NCBI GenBank assembly: GCA_035328465.1
Contig: DAOLIQ010000040.1
Coordinates: forward strand, 1 to 29,184
Origin: JADJEI01 sp035328465
GTDB taxonomy: Bacteria; Bacteroidota; Ignavibacteria; Ignavibacteriales; Ignavibacteriaceae
DNA length: 29,184 bases
Direction: 5' to 3'
The position numbers and the translations under genes are program-made. This document shows positions 7,119 through 15,871 of the stretch, piece after piece (positions within the stretch are counted from its first letter, which is position 1; each line of letters begins with the position of its first letter). Under the pieces are notes generated by a model. That model made no database searches. It was not told the origin of the DNA and saw nothing but the letters and a program-made list of their open reading frames with translations.

Positions 7119-8267
7119 TTATTCCTCCAGAGTAATTTTATTTATTGAAGTTATGTTATTTATTGTTTCTAATTTCCATTTGCTAAACGAATCGTCAAGA
7201 ATGTGTTTTCTTGCTTCTGTAACTAACCAAAGATAAAAATGCAAATTGTGTATTGAAGCAAGTTCTAATGCAAGTATCTCTCCTGCAATAAAAAGATGTC
7301 TCAAATATGCTTTTGTAAAATTACAACAAGTGTAACAATCACAATTTTCGTCAATGCATGAAAAATCGTTTTTATATTTAGCATTTCTCATTGAAAGAGT
7401 TCCGTTCGATGTAAACAAATTTGCGTTTCGTGCGTTACGCGTCGGCATAACACAATCGAACATATCAACTCCGCGATCAATTGCTTCGAGAATATTCTCG
7501 GGACGACCAACACCCATTAAATATCGTGGTTTATTTTCTGGCATAAAATCAGTTGTAAAGTTAACTAAATCATACATTGTTTCAGTCGGTTCTCCAACAG
7601 CGAGTCCGCCGATTGCATACCCATCAAGATCTAATTTCAATAAATCCTCTGCTGATTTTTCGCGTAAGTCTTTATAAACACTCCCTTGAATAATTCCGAA
7701 TAAATTCTGATCAAATTCATAAAGTGAATTCGAATTTTCAAATGCACTTTTATTTAATACTGCCCATTTGGATGTCAGTTCGGTTGAGTTAAAAGCATAA
7801 TCATAATCGCATGGAAATGGAGTGCATTCATCAAGAGGCATCATAATATCCGATCCGATGATTCGCTGAATTTCAATAACTTTTTCTGGTGTGAATAAAT
7901 GCTTCGATCCATCGAGGTGAGATCGGAACTCAACCCCATTGGTTTTCAGTTTTCTTAATTCAGACAGGCTGAATACTTGATAACCACCGCTGTCGGTCAA
8001 GATTGGTTTGCTCCAATTCATAAATTTATGTAAACCACCAGCCTTATAAAGAGTTTCAGGTCCGGGTCTTAAATATAAATGATATGTATTCGACAATATA
8101 ATTTGAGCTTTAATATCTTCGAGAAGAAGTTTTTGGTTTACTGCTTTAACTGTTCCCTGGGTACCAACAGGCATGAATATTGGAGTTTCAATGATGCCGT
8201 GGTCAGTAGTTATTCTTGCCGCCCGTGCCTTAGATGCCGAATTTTTTTTTAGTAATTCGAATTTCAA
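7119..8267 (-). CDS. tgt: Queuine/preQ1 tRNA-guanine transglycosylase
   Basis: Exchanges guanine 34 of GUN-anticodon tRNAs for preQ1 in queuosine synthesis. The 382-residue protein is full length. Asp92 in TDSGGYQVFS is the proposed acid/base and Asp271 in FDCVMPTRNAR the nucleophile. The zinc site is complete: C-x-C-x2-C (Cys309, 311, 314) and His340. The start is TTG 8267, giving MKFELLKKNSASKAR, which matches family N-termini; no ATG is available nearby. It is followed by yajC one base later. Confidence 0.96.
   Translation of the reverse strand: MKFELLKKNSASKARAARITTDHGIIETPIFMPVGTQGTVKAVNQKLLLEDIKAQIILSNTYHLYLRPGPETLYKAGGLHKFMNWSKPILTDSGGYQVFSLSELRKLKTNGVEFRSHLDGSKHLFTPEKVIEIQRIIGSDIMMPLDECTPFPCDYDYAFNSTELTSKWAVLNKSAFENSNSLYEFDQNLFGIIQGSVYKDLREKSAEDLLKLDLDGYAIGGLAVGEPTETMYDLVNFTTDFMPENKPRYLMGVGRPENILEAIDRGVDMFDCVMPTRNARNANLFTSNGTLSMRNAKYKNDFSCIDENCDCYTCCNFTKAYLRHLFIAGEILALELASIHNLHFYLWLVTEARKHILDDSFSKWKLETINNITSINKITLEE
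7123..7128 (-). promoter_or_regulatory. Ribosome binding site of yajC inside the end of tgt
   Basis: GGAGGA on the minus strand lies five bases before the TTG start at 7117 and within the tgt coding sequence (stop at 7119-7121). It decides the unusual start codon. Confidence 0.75.
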
Positions 8268-8347
8268 TTCTTATCAAAAAGTTTTAATTGGTTACATTTA
8301 AATTTAAGTGCAAGATCATTCAACTCCCAAGCAAACAATCCTAAAAA

Positions 8348-8755
8348 TCAGCTCAGAAACCTTTCACGATCCTCGGCTGACGGAATTCGGCAGGAATCTT
8401 TTTTGCCAAAGATTTTATAGCGATTTGAAGCAATGAGATCATAAAAATAATCGCGGATAAAAACCGGTAAAAAGATTAATGGATAAAGCAAAATAAAAAA
8501 GCCTCCTAGTTTTCGTGCTACCATTAATGCCGCTGTTGATTTTTTATAGAAATTATCGCTGCTTATAAGAATAAAAGAATCCATCTCTTCTGTATTAAAA
8601 TTATATTTTTTTAGAAGAGCTTGACCAACAGTTGATTGTAGGGGGGTAAATTTGAAGATGAATTTTTTATCCCTGTCGATAAGAAAATTTACCCAAAAAT
8701 TACAGAAGTTACAAACTCCGTCGAATAGAATTATATCATGAGTAGTTTTATTCAT
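8348..8755 (-). CDS. DCC-type thiol-disulfide oxidoreductase-like protein (DUF393)
   Basis: A 135-residue protein with the DCC-family opening ILFDGVCNFCN: Asp12, Cys15 and Cys18 make the D-x2-C-x2-C signature that resembles a thioredoxin-like CxxC. A hydrophobic stretch (GGFFILLYPLIFLPVFIRD) and RYKIFGKKDSCRIP close the domain, as in YuxK relatives. The biochemical role of the family is unproven. It starts inside the end of the CorC-like gene (8-base overlap), so the two are likely cotranslated. Confidence 0.85.
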   Translation of the reverse strand: MNKTTHDIILFDGVCNFCNFWVNFLIDRDKKFIFKFTPLQSTVGQALLKKYNFNTEEMDSFILISSDNFYKKSTAALMVARKLGGFFILLYPLIFLPVFIRDYFYDLIASNRYKIFGKKDSCRIPSAEDRERFLS

Positions 8756-9989
8756 TTTTAGTAATGTAATCTCCCGGAAGAGTAAGTTTAATTAAATCAA
8801 TCTTTGAATTTGTTGAGCGGGCAATTAGGAAAATAAGTCCGTCAATAATAATAGTCTCGCCTTGAATAGGAATTTTTCCAATTTTGGATATAATAAAGCC
8901 GGCAACAGTCTCATAATCGCCAACAGGAAAAATCTCGCCATATTTTTCATTAAAATAATCTACCTCAACTTTTCCGCTTATTAAAAATGAATCATTAGAA
9001 ATTTTTCTACAAATTTCCTCCGTTGTATCGTATTCATCTTCAATTTCGCCGAATACTTCTTCAAGAATATCTTCCATAGTGACCAATCCTGCAGTGCCTC
9101 CAAATTCATCTATGACGATGGCAATAGAAAATCTTCGCGAGAGAAACTCTTTAAGTAAATCAAAACTTTTTTTTGTCTCTGGTACAAATTCAATATTGCG
9201 AATAATGCTTTGGAGGCTTGAGGGCTTGCTAAATAAATCGTAAGCATAAACCACACCCTTTATGTTGTCAAGATTATCTTCAAAGACCGGAAGTTTAGAG
9301 TAGCCGGATTGAATGAAAATATCGAGAACTTCATCAATCCCCAGTGAAATTTCAATTCCGGCAATCTCGGTTCTTGGACGCATAGCCTCATACACTTTTT
9401 GCTCGCCTAAATCAAAAACTCTGCTAATGAAATCACTTTCTTTTTTCTCAACCATCCCTGCCGCCTCGCTTTCTTTGACTAATAATTCGATGTCTTCTTT
9501 ATCAAAGATGTAATTGATATTGCCGGATTTTACTTCAGATGATTTGAAGAGCAGCGATGAAAATGCGCTAAGTATTTTTATAAATGGGAAAAAGATGAAG
9601 TAAAAAACCCTTAACGGACTGGAGGAAATTAATACCAATCTATCGGGAATTTCACGGGCAAAATATTTTGGCAACAATTCGCCGAATAATAGCAATATCA
9701 AAGTAGATACAATTAATATAGTCCAGTCATCCCAGCCGAATGTGGATGAAAAAAAAATAGTACTGAGCGATGCAAAGGCAATTCCAACTACGTTATTCCC
9801 CAATAAAATAGTGGAATAAAAATTTTGTGAATGCTTATTGAAAAATACTGCATTAAGGGCAGCGATGTTTTTCTTTCTGGCTTTAATTTCCAACTTTAAT
9901 TTATTACTCACAATGAATGCAAGTTCTGTAGAGGAAAAAAATCCGCTCAATAAAATCAAAATAATAAGTAAAGATAAATCGCTTATCAT
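8748..9989 (-). CDS. CorC/HlyC-family (CNNM-like) membrane protein with CBS pair
   Basis: 413 residues in the order DUF21/CNNM membrane domain (about 1-145, several helices), CBS pair (about 190-310; RPRTEIAGIEI, FSIAIVIDEFGGTAGLVTME) and a C-terminal CorC_HlyC domain (about 325-405). Members are linked to magnesium or cobalt extrusion. In Bacteroidota a relative, GldE, is associated with gliding motility, so this could be a GldE-type protein; sequence alone does not decide it. It lies 15 bases after the UbiA-family gene and overlaps the DCC gene. Confidence 0.9.
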   Translation of the reverse strand: MISDLSLLIILILLSGFFSSTELAFIVSNKLKLEIKARKKNIAALNAVFFNKHSQNFYSTILLGNNVVGIAFASLSTIFFSSTFGWDDWTILIVSTLILLLFGELLPKYFAREIPDRLVLISSSPLRVFYFIFFPFIKILSAFSSLLFKSSEVKSGNINYIFDKEDIELLVKESEAAGMVEKKESDFISRVFDLGEQKVYEAMRPRTEIAGIEISLGIDEVLDIFIQSGYSKLPVFEDNLDNIKGVVYAYDLFSKPSSLQSIIRNIEFVPETKKSFDLLKEFLSRRFSIAIVIDEFGGTAGLVTMEDILEEVFGEIEDEYDTTEEICRKISNDSFLISGKVEVDYFNEKYGEIFPVGDYETVAGFIISKIGKIPIQGETIIIDGLIFLIARSTNSKIDLIKLTLPGDYITKNE

Positions 9990-10004
9990 GCTTTGTAATT
10001 AATT

Positions 10005-10871
10005 TCAGTAAACAATAAAAACTATTGTTGTGATATATAGAATCACGGTTACTATCATCTGCAAATCGGTGATCATAATTTTGGAGGTGTTCTCGCCTTC
10101 GTGATTCATATATACTAAGAACATATACCTAAAAATTCCAAATACAACAAAGGGGGTAGTATAAATGAGATTTTCAGTCCCGAAAACTGAAACTGTCCTC
10201 ATAGAAACTGTATAAAGTGCATAACATATAATAACTGCTGCTGCTGCGACGGTAGAAAGCTGCGAAGTAAACTCCAGTGAATATTGTGAAAGCACTTTGC
10301 GAGATTTTCCGGCATCAGAATTTTGGAGATTTAATTCCGAATATCTTTTCATCACCGCAAGAAACAACGAGATGAACATTGTTGTAAGCAGCAGCCAGTT
10401 GGATATTTCGACATTTATAACAAAAGCTCCGGCTATTACTCTAATTGAAAATCCTGCAGCAATACTGAAAATATCAAGCAGAACTATATGCTTAAAGATA
10501 AATGTATAAAACAGATTCAAAGATAAAAAAGCAGTGATCGAATAAATGAACATAAGTGGAAGGAAATAGAGCATAATAATTATTATACTCGCCAATACAG
10601 CTGCGATCGATAAAGCGGTTTTTATTGAAATTTTTCCGGACGGAATTGGACGATTTTTTTTAACAGGATGTTGACTATCGGCTTCGCGATCTACGACATC
10701 ATTAATTATATAAACTATACTTGAAGCAAAACAGAACACAATAAAAGCAAAAAATACTGTTAGAAAATAATTTTGATGAAACAGATGAAGTGAAAACAAC
10801 AAGGGTACAAAAACGAATAAGTTTTTAATCCATTGTGTAATTCTAAGTAATTGGGAAACTGTTCTGATCAT
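10005..10871 (-). CDS. UbiA-family prenyltransferase, decaprenyl-phosphate phosphoribosyltransferase-like
   Basis: A 288-residue multi-spanning membrane protein with the UbiA motif NDxxDxxxD (Asn57, Asp58, Asp61, Asp65), followed by HPVKKNRPIPSGKI. This arrangement, together with the N-terminal LRITQWIKNLFVFVPLLFS, resembles the decaprenyl-phosphate phosphoribosyltransferase branch (Rv3806c-like), which puts phosphoribose on a polyprenyl phosphate. A second catalytic Asp motif of quinone-type UbiA enzymes is not obvious. The reading frame extends to a TTG at 10874, but I choose ATG 10871, which overlaps the mutase TGA stop as TGATG. The coupling to an acyl-CoA mutase gene has no obvious metabolic reason. 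Confidence 0.85.
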   Translation of the reverse strand: MIRTVSQLLRITQWIKNLFVFVPLLFSLHLFHQNYFLTVFFAFIVFCFASSIVYIINDVVDREADSQHPVKKNRPIPSGKISIKTALSIAAVLASIIIIMLYFLPLMFIYSITAFLSLNLFYTFIFKHIVLLDIFSIAAGFSIRVIAGAFVINVEISNWLLLTTMFISLFLAVMKRYSELNLQNSDAGKSRKVLSQYSLEFTSQLSTVAAAAVIICYALYTVSMRTVSVFGTENLIYTTPFVVFGIFRYMFLVYMNHEGENTSKIMITDLQMIVTVILYITTIVFIVY

Positions 10872-12526
10872 CAAAACACCGAGACTTCCTCATAAGTACC
10901 AAATACGGCTTTAAGTTCGCTGACCATCTCACCAAGTGTAACATAATTATGGGCAGCTCTCACAAAAACAGGCATTAGGTTTTTTCCATCAATAGCCGCC
11001 TGGTTTATTTCTTTTAGACATTCTCTCACATTCTGCTGATTTCTGCTTTGTTTTAATTCAGACAATCTTTGGATTTGCTTTATCTGCACTTCGGGAGATA
11101 TGGTTAAAATAGGTATATCAACTTTTTCGTTCGGTTCTATAAATTCATTTACACCGACAATAAATTTCTCTTTACGTTCAACTTCCTTTTGGTAGCGATA
11201 CGCTGCATCCGCAATTTCTTTTTGAAAATACCCAGTTTCAATTGCGGGAATAACCCCACCCAGAGAATCTATTTGCTCAAAAATCTCATTAGCACCTTTC
11301 ACCATTTTATCGGTCAACGCCTCAACATAATAGCTTCCGCCAAGTGGATCAACTGTGTTTATTACTCCTGTTTCATAGGCAATTAACTGCTGCGTACGCA
11401 ATGCTATTTTGACAGCTTTCTCGCTTGGAAGAGCAAGAGTTTCATCCATCGAATTTGTATGAAGTGATTGCGTACCGCCAAGGACACCGGCAAGTGCCTG
11501 AAATGCTGTGCGCACAATGTTGTTTTCGGGCTGCTGCGCAGTTAATGTGCAGCCGGCTGTTTGAGTATGAAATCTTAACCACCAGCTTCTTGGATTTTTT
11601 GCACGATATTTTTCTTTCATTCTTTTAGCATAGATTTTTCTTGCTGCTCTAAATTTTGCTATCTCCTCAAAAAAATCAAGATGCGAATTAAAGAAAAACG
11701 AAATGCGGGGAGCGAACTCGTCAACATCCATTCCCCGTTCGATACAAGCCTCGATATAAGCAAATCCATCTGCAAGCGTGTAAGCCAGTTCCTGTACAGC
11801 AGTTGACCCGGCTTCACGAATATGGTATCCGCTGACAGATACCGGGTTCCACTGAGGTACTTCGTTCTTGCAGTATTCAATCATATCCACAATAATTCGC
11901 ATAGAAGGATGGGGCGGGAAGATAAATTCTTTTTGAGCAATATACTCCTTCAAAATGTCGTTTTGCAAGGTACCGCGTAAACTTTTCAGATCAACCCCCT
12001 GCTTTTGCGCCACAGCAAGATAAAACGCAAAAATCATTGCTGCCGGAGAATTGATTGTCATTGAAGTAGAGACATTATCGAGAGGTATTTTATCAAAAAG
12101 AATTTCCATATCCTTCAATGAAGAAACAGCAACGCCGCAAATACCAACTTCTCCAGCGCTCAACTCTGCATCGGCATCCCAGCCCATCAAAGTAGGCAAA
12201 TCGAATGCGACAGATAACCCAGTTTGACCATTCTTGAGCAAATAATGAAATCGTTCATTAGTATCCTCAGGAGATCCGAACCCTGCAAATTGCCGCATAG
12301 TCCAAATTTTTCCCCGATAACCGTTTGGATGGATTCCTCTTGTATAAGGATACTCACCCGGAAAGTTCATCTCCTCTAAATAATTTAGATGAGTTATATC
12401 GTCAGGTGCATAGAGTACTTTTACATCCTCACCGCTGACACTTGTAAATTTCATTCCAGTTGTTTTAGCTCCAGCAGCAATTTTTAGATACTTTTCCTTT
12501 TTAGATAAGTAATTTGGATCTGTCAT
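10871..12526 (-). CDS. Adenosylcobalamin acyl-CoA mutase large subunit, isobutyryl-CoA mutase-type signature
   Basis: A 551-residue (beta/alpha)8-barrel mutase subunit without a cobalamin-binding domain, so it needs a separate B12 subunit that is not in the window. Conserved parts include WTMRQFAGF, LSVAFDLPT, LQNDILKEY and SGYHIREAG, whose His235 corresponds to His244 of Propionibacterium methylmalonyl-CoA mutase. The two residues that select the substrate are Phe80 and Gln198. In methylmalonyl-CoA mutase they are Tyr89 and Arg207; in isobutyryl-CoA mutase (IcmA) they are Phe80 and Gln198. Ala107 at the HcmA Asp117 position argues against 2-hydroxyisobutyryl-CoA mutase. Length also fits IcmA (about 566). 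Automated annotation would probably say methylmalonyl-CoA mutase. It lies 47 bases after mutL and overlaps the UbiA-family gene. Confidence 0.9.
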   Translation of the reverse strand: MTDPNYLSKKEKYLKIAAGAKTTGMKFTSVSGEDVKVLYAPDDITHLNYLEEMNFPGEYPYTRGIHPNGYRGKIWTMRQFAGFGSPEDTNERFHYLLKNGQTGLSVAFDLPTLMGWDADAELSAGEVGICGVAVSSLKDMEILFDKIPLDNVSTSMTINSPAAMIFAFYLAVAQKQGVDLKSLRGTLQNDILKEYIAQKEFIFPPHPSMRIIVDMIEYCKNEVPQWNPVSVSGYHIREAGSTAVQELAYTLADGFAYIEACIERGMDVDEFAPRISFFFNSHLDFFEEIAKFRAARKIYAKRMKEKYRAKNPRSWWLRFHTQTAGCTLTAQQPENNIVRTAFQALAGVLGGTQSLHTNSMDETLALPSEKAVKIALRTQQLIAYETGVINTVDPLGGSYYVEALTDKMVKGANEIFEQIDSLGGVIPAIETGYFQKEIADAAYRYQKEVERKEKFIVGVNEFIEPNEKVDIPILTISPEVQIKQIQRLSELKQSRNQQNVRECLKEINQAAIDGKNLMPVFVRAAHNYVTLGEMVSELKAVFGTYEEVSVF

Positions 12527-12573
12527 TAGTTATTCCTGTTTTTGTATTGAATAAAAATTCTATCGATTACAAT

Positions 12574-14433
12574 TTAAGTTCTGCCAAATCTTCGATCAAA
12601 TTCATCAAGAGAAATTTTAACAACTATTGGTCTTCCATGCGGACATACATAAGGCATGGATGTAGCAAAAAGCTGATCAATTAATAATCGCATTTCGCGG
12701 TCACTCAATTTGTCTCCAGCCTTAATGGCTGCTTTACAAGAATAAGACTTGGCAATGTTTTCGGTTTCATCAAGTTTTTTCTCTCGCGAGTTTGAGATAT
12801 ACTCATCGATTATTTCTTTTAATACGATTTCTTCGGAACCATTTTTAATATCATCCGGGACGCCTTCAATTACAATTGTTTGCTTGCTAAAAAATTTAAT
12901 CTCAAACCCAAGTTTCGCTAATATAGGATAAATCTCTTTTAATAATCCAAAAGTACCGGGATTCAAATCAAGTGTTTTCGGAAATAGTAATTGCTGAGAA
13001 AAAGGGATATTGGCATCAAGTCTGTTTAGAACTTTTTCATATAATATTCTTTCATGCGCAACATGCTGATCAATAATCATGAGTCCTGATTTAATTTGCG
13101 AAAGGATATACTTATTATGAAGTTGAATAATGAATGGGGTTTCCTCACTCACCGGTGAACTTGCGAAAGATTTTTCAGCTTTTATTTCAGTAATTTGATT
13201 TGTCTGCTCGAAGGGATGGGTAGCGATCTCTCCCGGTTTTGCAGGTAAAATGTCATCCGGAATTGCACTGAATATTAAGTCAATTTCTTTATCGCTGAAA
13301 TTCGATTTAGCAGTGGAATGCTTTGCTTCAAAGATAGGACGATCGGAAAAATCATTCACGTCGGTTTTTGTAAATTTATCGAAGCGGGTTCGCTCCCCTT
13401 CGTTAGTGCTCTCTGTAAATTTTAGTGAAGGCACTAAATCAAATGACCCAAGTCCTTTTCTGATAACCGCACGAACGAAACTATAAATATCTTTTTCATC
13501 ATCGAATCGCACTTCAAGTTTTGAAGGATGGACATTAACATCCACCTTTTTGGGATCAAGATCAATAAAGATTATGAAAAAAGGGAAATCACCTTTTTCA
13601 AGAATATTTTCATAAGCCGAAAACACCGCATGATTTATTTGCCTGCTTATAACGTATCGATTATTCAAAAATACATACTGCTCGCCTTTACTTCTTTTTA
13701 AAAAAGCCGGTTTACTTACATATCCCTTTAGGGTTAGATACTCGGTTTGCTCTTGAACTGGTATTAAAGCATCAAGAATATTGTCTGCAAACACTTGCAT
13801 TATTCTTTCTTCCAAATTTCCAGATCTATAATCGAAAATCAGATCTTCATCATTAAAGAATCGAAATGATATTTGCGGGTGACTTAAAGATATTTTATTA
13901 AATGTATCGATTATATGTTTTAATTCTGATGAATCGCTTCGAAGAAAATTTCGTCTTGCCGGAATATTGTAAAATAAATTCTTTACCGAAACACAGGTAC
14001 CTTTTGCAAATGAACCTGCTTCTTTCACTACTCCGGTTGAATCTTCATATTTGATTAAACAACCAATTTCATCTTCATTTCTTTCAGTACGAATTTCGAG
14101 TTGCGCGACAGCAGCAATAGAGCTAAGAGCTTCACCTCGAAAACCGAGTGTCCTGATATCATCAAGATCTTCTACCACTGTTATTTTACTTGTTGCATGT
14201 TTTTTTATACTATCAACTGCGTCTTCGGGCGACATCCCTACCCCATTGTCGCAGACTTGAATGAGGTTTTTTCCAGCACGTTTTACAATCACTTCAATTG
14301 AATTAGCTCCAGCATCAATTGAATTTTCAAGTAATTCCTTTACGGCAGATTCGGGGCGTTGAATAACCTCGCCAGCTGCTATTTTATTTGCGATGTTTTC
14401 GGGAAGTATATTTATTTTTTTATTCTGGTTCAT
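12574..14433 (-). CDS. mutL: DNA mismatch repair protein MutL, endonuclease type
   Basis: The GHKL ATPase has Glu33 and Asn37 (KELLENSIDAGA), DNGVGM at 62-67 and GFRGEALSSIAAV. The C-terminal domain has the metal-site motifs of MutL proteins that nick DNA themselves: DQHV-x2-E-x4-E from 455 (consensus DQHA, here Val), SCK at 565-567 and CPHGRP at 597-602. This fits organisms that lack MutH. The 619-residue length is normal. The start codon lies directly next to the folA stop with no gap, so thyA-folA-mutL look translationally coupled. Confidence 0.96.
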   Translation of the reverse strand: MNQNKKINILPENIANKIAAGEVIQRPESAVKELLENSIDAGANSIEVIVKRAGKNLIQVCDNGVGMSPEDAVDSIKKHATSKITVVEDLDDIRTLGFRGEALSSIAAVAQLEIRTERNEDEIGCLIKYEDSTGVVKEAGSFAKGTCVSVKNLFYNIPARRNFLRSDSSELKHIIDTFNKISLSHPQISFRFFNDEDLIFDYRSGNLEERIMQVFADNILDALIPVQEQTEYLTLKGYVSKPAFLKRSKGEQYVFLNNRYVISRQINHAVFSAYENILEKGDFPFFIIFIDLDPKKVDVNVHPSKLEVRFDDEKDIYSFVRAVIRKGLGSFDLVPSLKFTESTNEGERTRFDKFTKTDVNDFSDRPIFEAKHSTAKSNFSDKEIDLIFSAIPDDILPAKPGEIATHPFEQTNQITEIKAEKSFASSPVSEETPFIIQLHNKYILSQIKSGLMIIDQHVAHERILYEKVLNRLDANIPFSQQLLFPKTLDLNPGTFGLLKEIYPILAKLGFEIKFFSKQTIVIEGVPDDIKNGSEEIVLKEIIDEYISNSREKKLDETENIAKSYSCKAAIKAGDKLSDREMRLLIDQLFATSMPYVCPHGRPIVVKISLDEFDRRFGRT

Positions 14434-14913
14434 TTACTTTCTAACATAATATACTATTTCAAACTGCTCTTTTCGCTCTATAGAGACTACAGACCATTTT
14501 GACTTATCAAATTCCGGGAAAAAGACTTCCCCCTCTGCTTCAAAATTCATATATGAGATAATCATTTCATCTACCAGGCTAATTGCCTGTTTGTAAAGTT
14601 CACCACCACCGGTAATGAATATTTTTTCAAATGATTTTCCAGCACAAAATTGAATTGCTTCTTCAAGCGAAGCATAAATTAAGACTTCTTCAAAACCACT
14701 TTTCCAATTCATATTTTTAGTGATGACAATATTGACTCTTCCTTTTAGTGGTCTGCCAAGGGATTCAAAAGTTTTTCGCCCCATAATTATTGGGTATCCA
14801 TAAGTAGTCTGCTTAAAATGTCTAAATTCCTCGGAATCATGCCATGGCATTTGCTTATCAGCTCTGCCAATCACTCCATTTTTAGCTATCGCTGCAATAA
14901 TAATTTTTCTCAA
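14434..14913 (-). CDS. folA: Dihydrofolate reductase
   Basis: Reduces dihydrofolate to tetrahydrofolate with NADPH, regenerating the cofactor that ThyA oxidises. The 159-residue protein begins IIIAAIAKNGVIGRADKQMP, then PWHDSEEFRHFK, MGRKTFESLGRPLKGR and FITGGGELYKQAI. The position of the catalytic acid (Asp27 in E. coli, five residues after the Trp) is Glu29 here, as in vertebrate enzymes. The start overlaps the thyA stop by four bases. Confidence 0.96.
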   Translation of the reverse strand: MRKIIIAAIAKNGVIGRADKQMPWHDSEEFRHFKQTTYGYPIIMGRKTFESLGRPLKGRVNIVITKNMNWKSGFEEVLIYASLEEAIQFCAGKSFEKIFITGGGELYKQAISLVDEMIISYMNFEAEGEVFFPEFDKSKWSVVSIERKEQFEIVYYVRK

Positions 14914-15797
14914 ACTGCAACCTCAAACTTTATTTTCTCATGATACTGATAGTCAATCAATTGAAAATCATCAAACTTTAATTCATCAATCGGCTTCAAA
15001 TTAATTTTTAATGTTGGCAAAGGAAGTGGCTCTCTTTGAAGCTGCAGCTTTAAACCTTCAAGATGATCAAACTTTTCGTTTACACTCCCCTTCTCAGCAA
15101 CATAAATATGGGCATCAATAATTGTATGTGCAAATTCACCTAACTGCAGATTCGCTTCCTGAGCAATTATTTGTGTCAGTAATGAATAAGCTGCAAGATT
15201 AAAAGGAATTCCCAAAGCGATATCGCCGCTTCGTTGAGTTAGATGACAATTTAATTTCCCGGAATTTACATTGAAAGCAAAAGTATAATGACAAGGAGGC
15301 AGTTTGCTAATAATTGCATTTGCAGGATGCCATGCATTTATAACTAATCTGCGTGAGTTGGGATTCGTTTTAATCTCATTTATCACCCACCCTATCTGAT
15401 CAAACGTAAATGCGCCGTTAGATTCTCTATGCACAAATGGGTGAGAATCATCAACATAAACTTCGCCTTCGAGAATTGATTTTGCTTCGGGTACGGGATA
15501 ACGCCGCCAAAATCTGCCGTAAGCTGTTTGCAGCAATCCATGTTCATCCGCCCAGGCGTCCCAGATTTTGGTGTGCTGTCTCAAATTTTTTATATGATGT
15601 TCACCAGACAAGTACCACAAAATTTCATTGAGCAGCGACTTCCATTCAACTTTTTTGGTGGTTAATAACGGAAATCCTTTTTGCAAATCAACTTTATAAA
15701 ACGCTCCGAAATAAGAGATTGTATCAATTCCTGTTCGTGAGGATTTTCGTGTTCCATTGTCAATTACCTGTTTAACTAAATCGAGATATTCTCTCAT
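14910..15797 (-). CDS. thyA: Thymidylate synthase
   Basis: Converts dUMP to dTMP with methylenetetrahydrofolate. The 295-residue protein has the active-site Cys169 in KLPPCHYTFAF, the RTGIDT loop, NSRRLVINAWHPAN and LTQRSGDIALGIPFN. It is longer than the 264-residue E. coli form because of an insert at about residues 102-130 (after RFWRRYPVP), as in several other bacterial enzymes. AAGGA precedes the start. It is the first gene of the right-to-left group thyA-folA-mutL. Confidence 0.97.
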   Translation of the reverse strand: MREYLDLVKQVIDNGTRKSSRTGIDTISYFGAFYKVDLQKGFPLLTTKKVEWKSLLNEILWYLSGEHHIKNLRQHTKIWDAWADEHGLLQTAYGRFWRRYPVPEAKSILEGEVYVDDSHPFVHRESNGAFTFDQIGWVINEIKTNPNSRRLVINAWHPANAIISKLPPCHYTFAFNVNSGKLNCHLTQRSGDIALGIPFNLAAYSLLTQIIAQEANLQLGEFAHTIIDAHIYVAEKGSVNEKFDHLEGLKLQLQREPLPLPTLKINLKPIDELKFDDFQLIDYQYHEKIKFEVAV

Positions 15798-15871
15798 CTA
15801 AATCCTTTTTTTCAAAAATATAATCATTACAATTTCAATTTAACAATTTAGCCGCTGAGGAAAAATGATAA

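Noticed and set aside
10872..10874. TTG start one codon upstream in the UbiA-family gene
   Set aside because: The adjacent ATG 10871 gives a cleaner TGATG coupling; the protein is otherwise identical.
10871..12526. Calling the mutase a standard methylmalonyl-CoA mutase
   Set aside because: The Tyr and Arg that define that substrate are Phe and Gln here, and there is no B12 domain.
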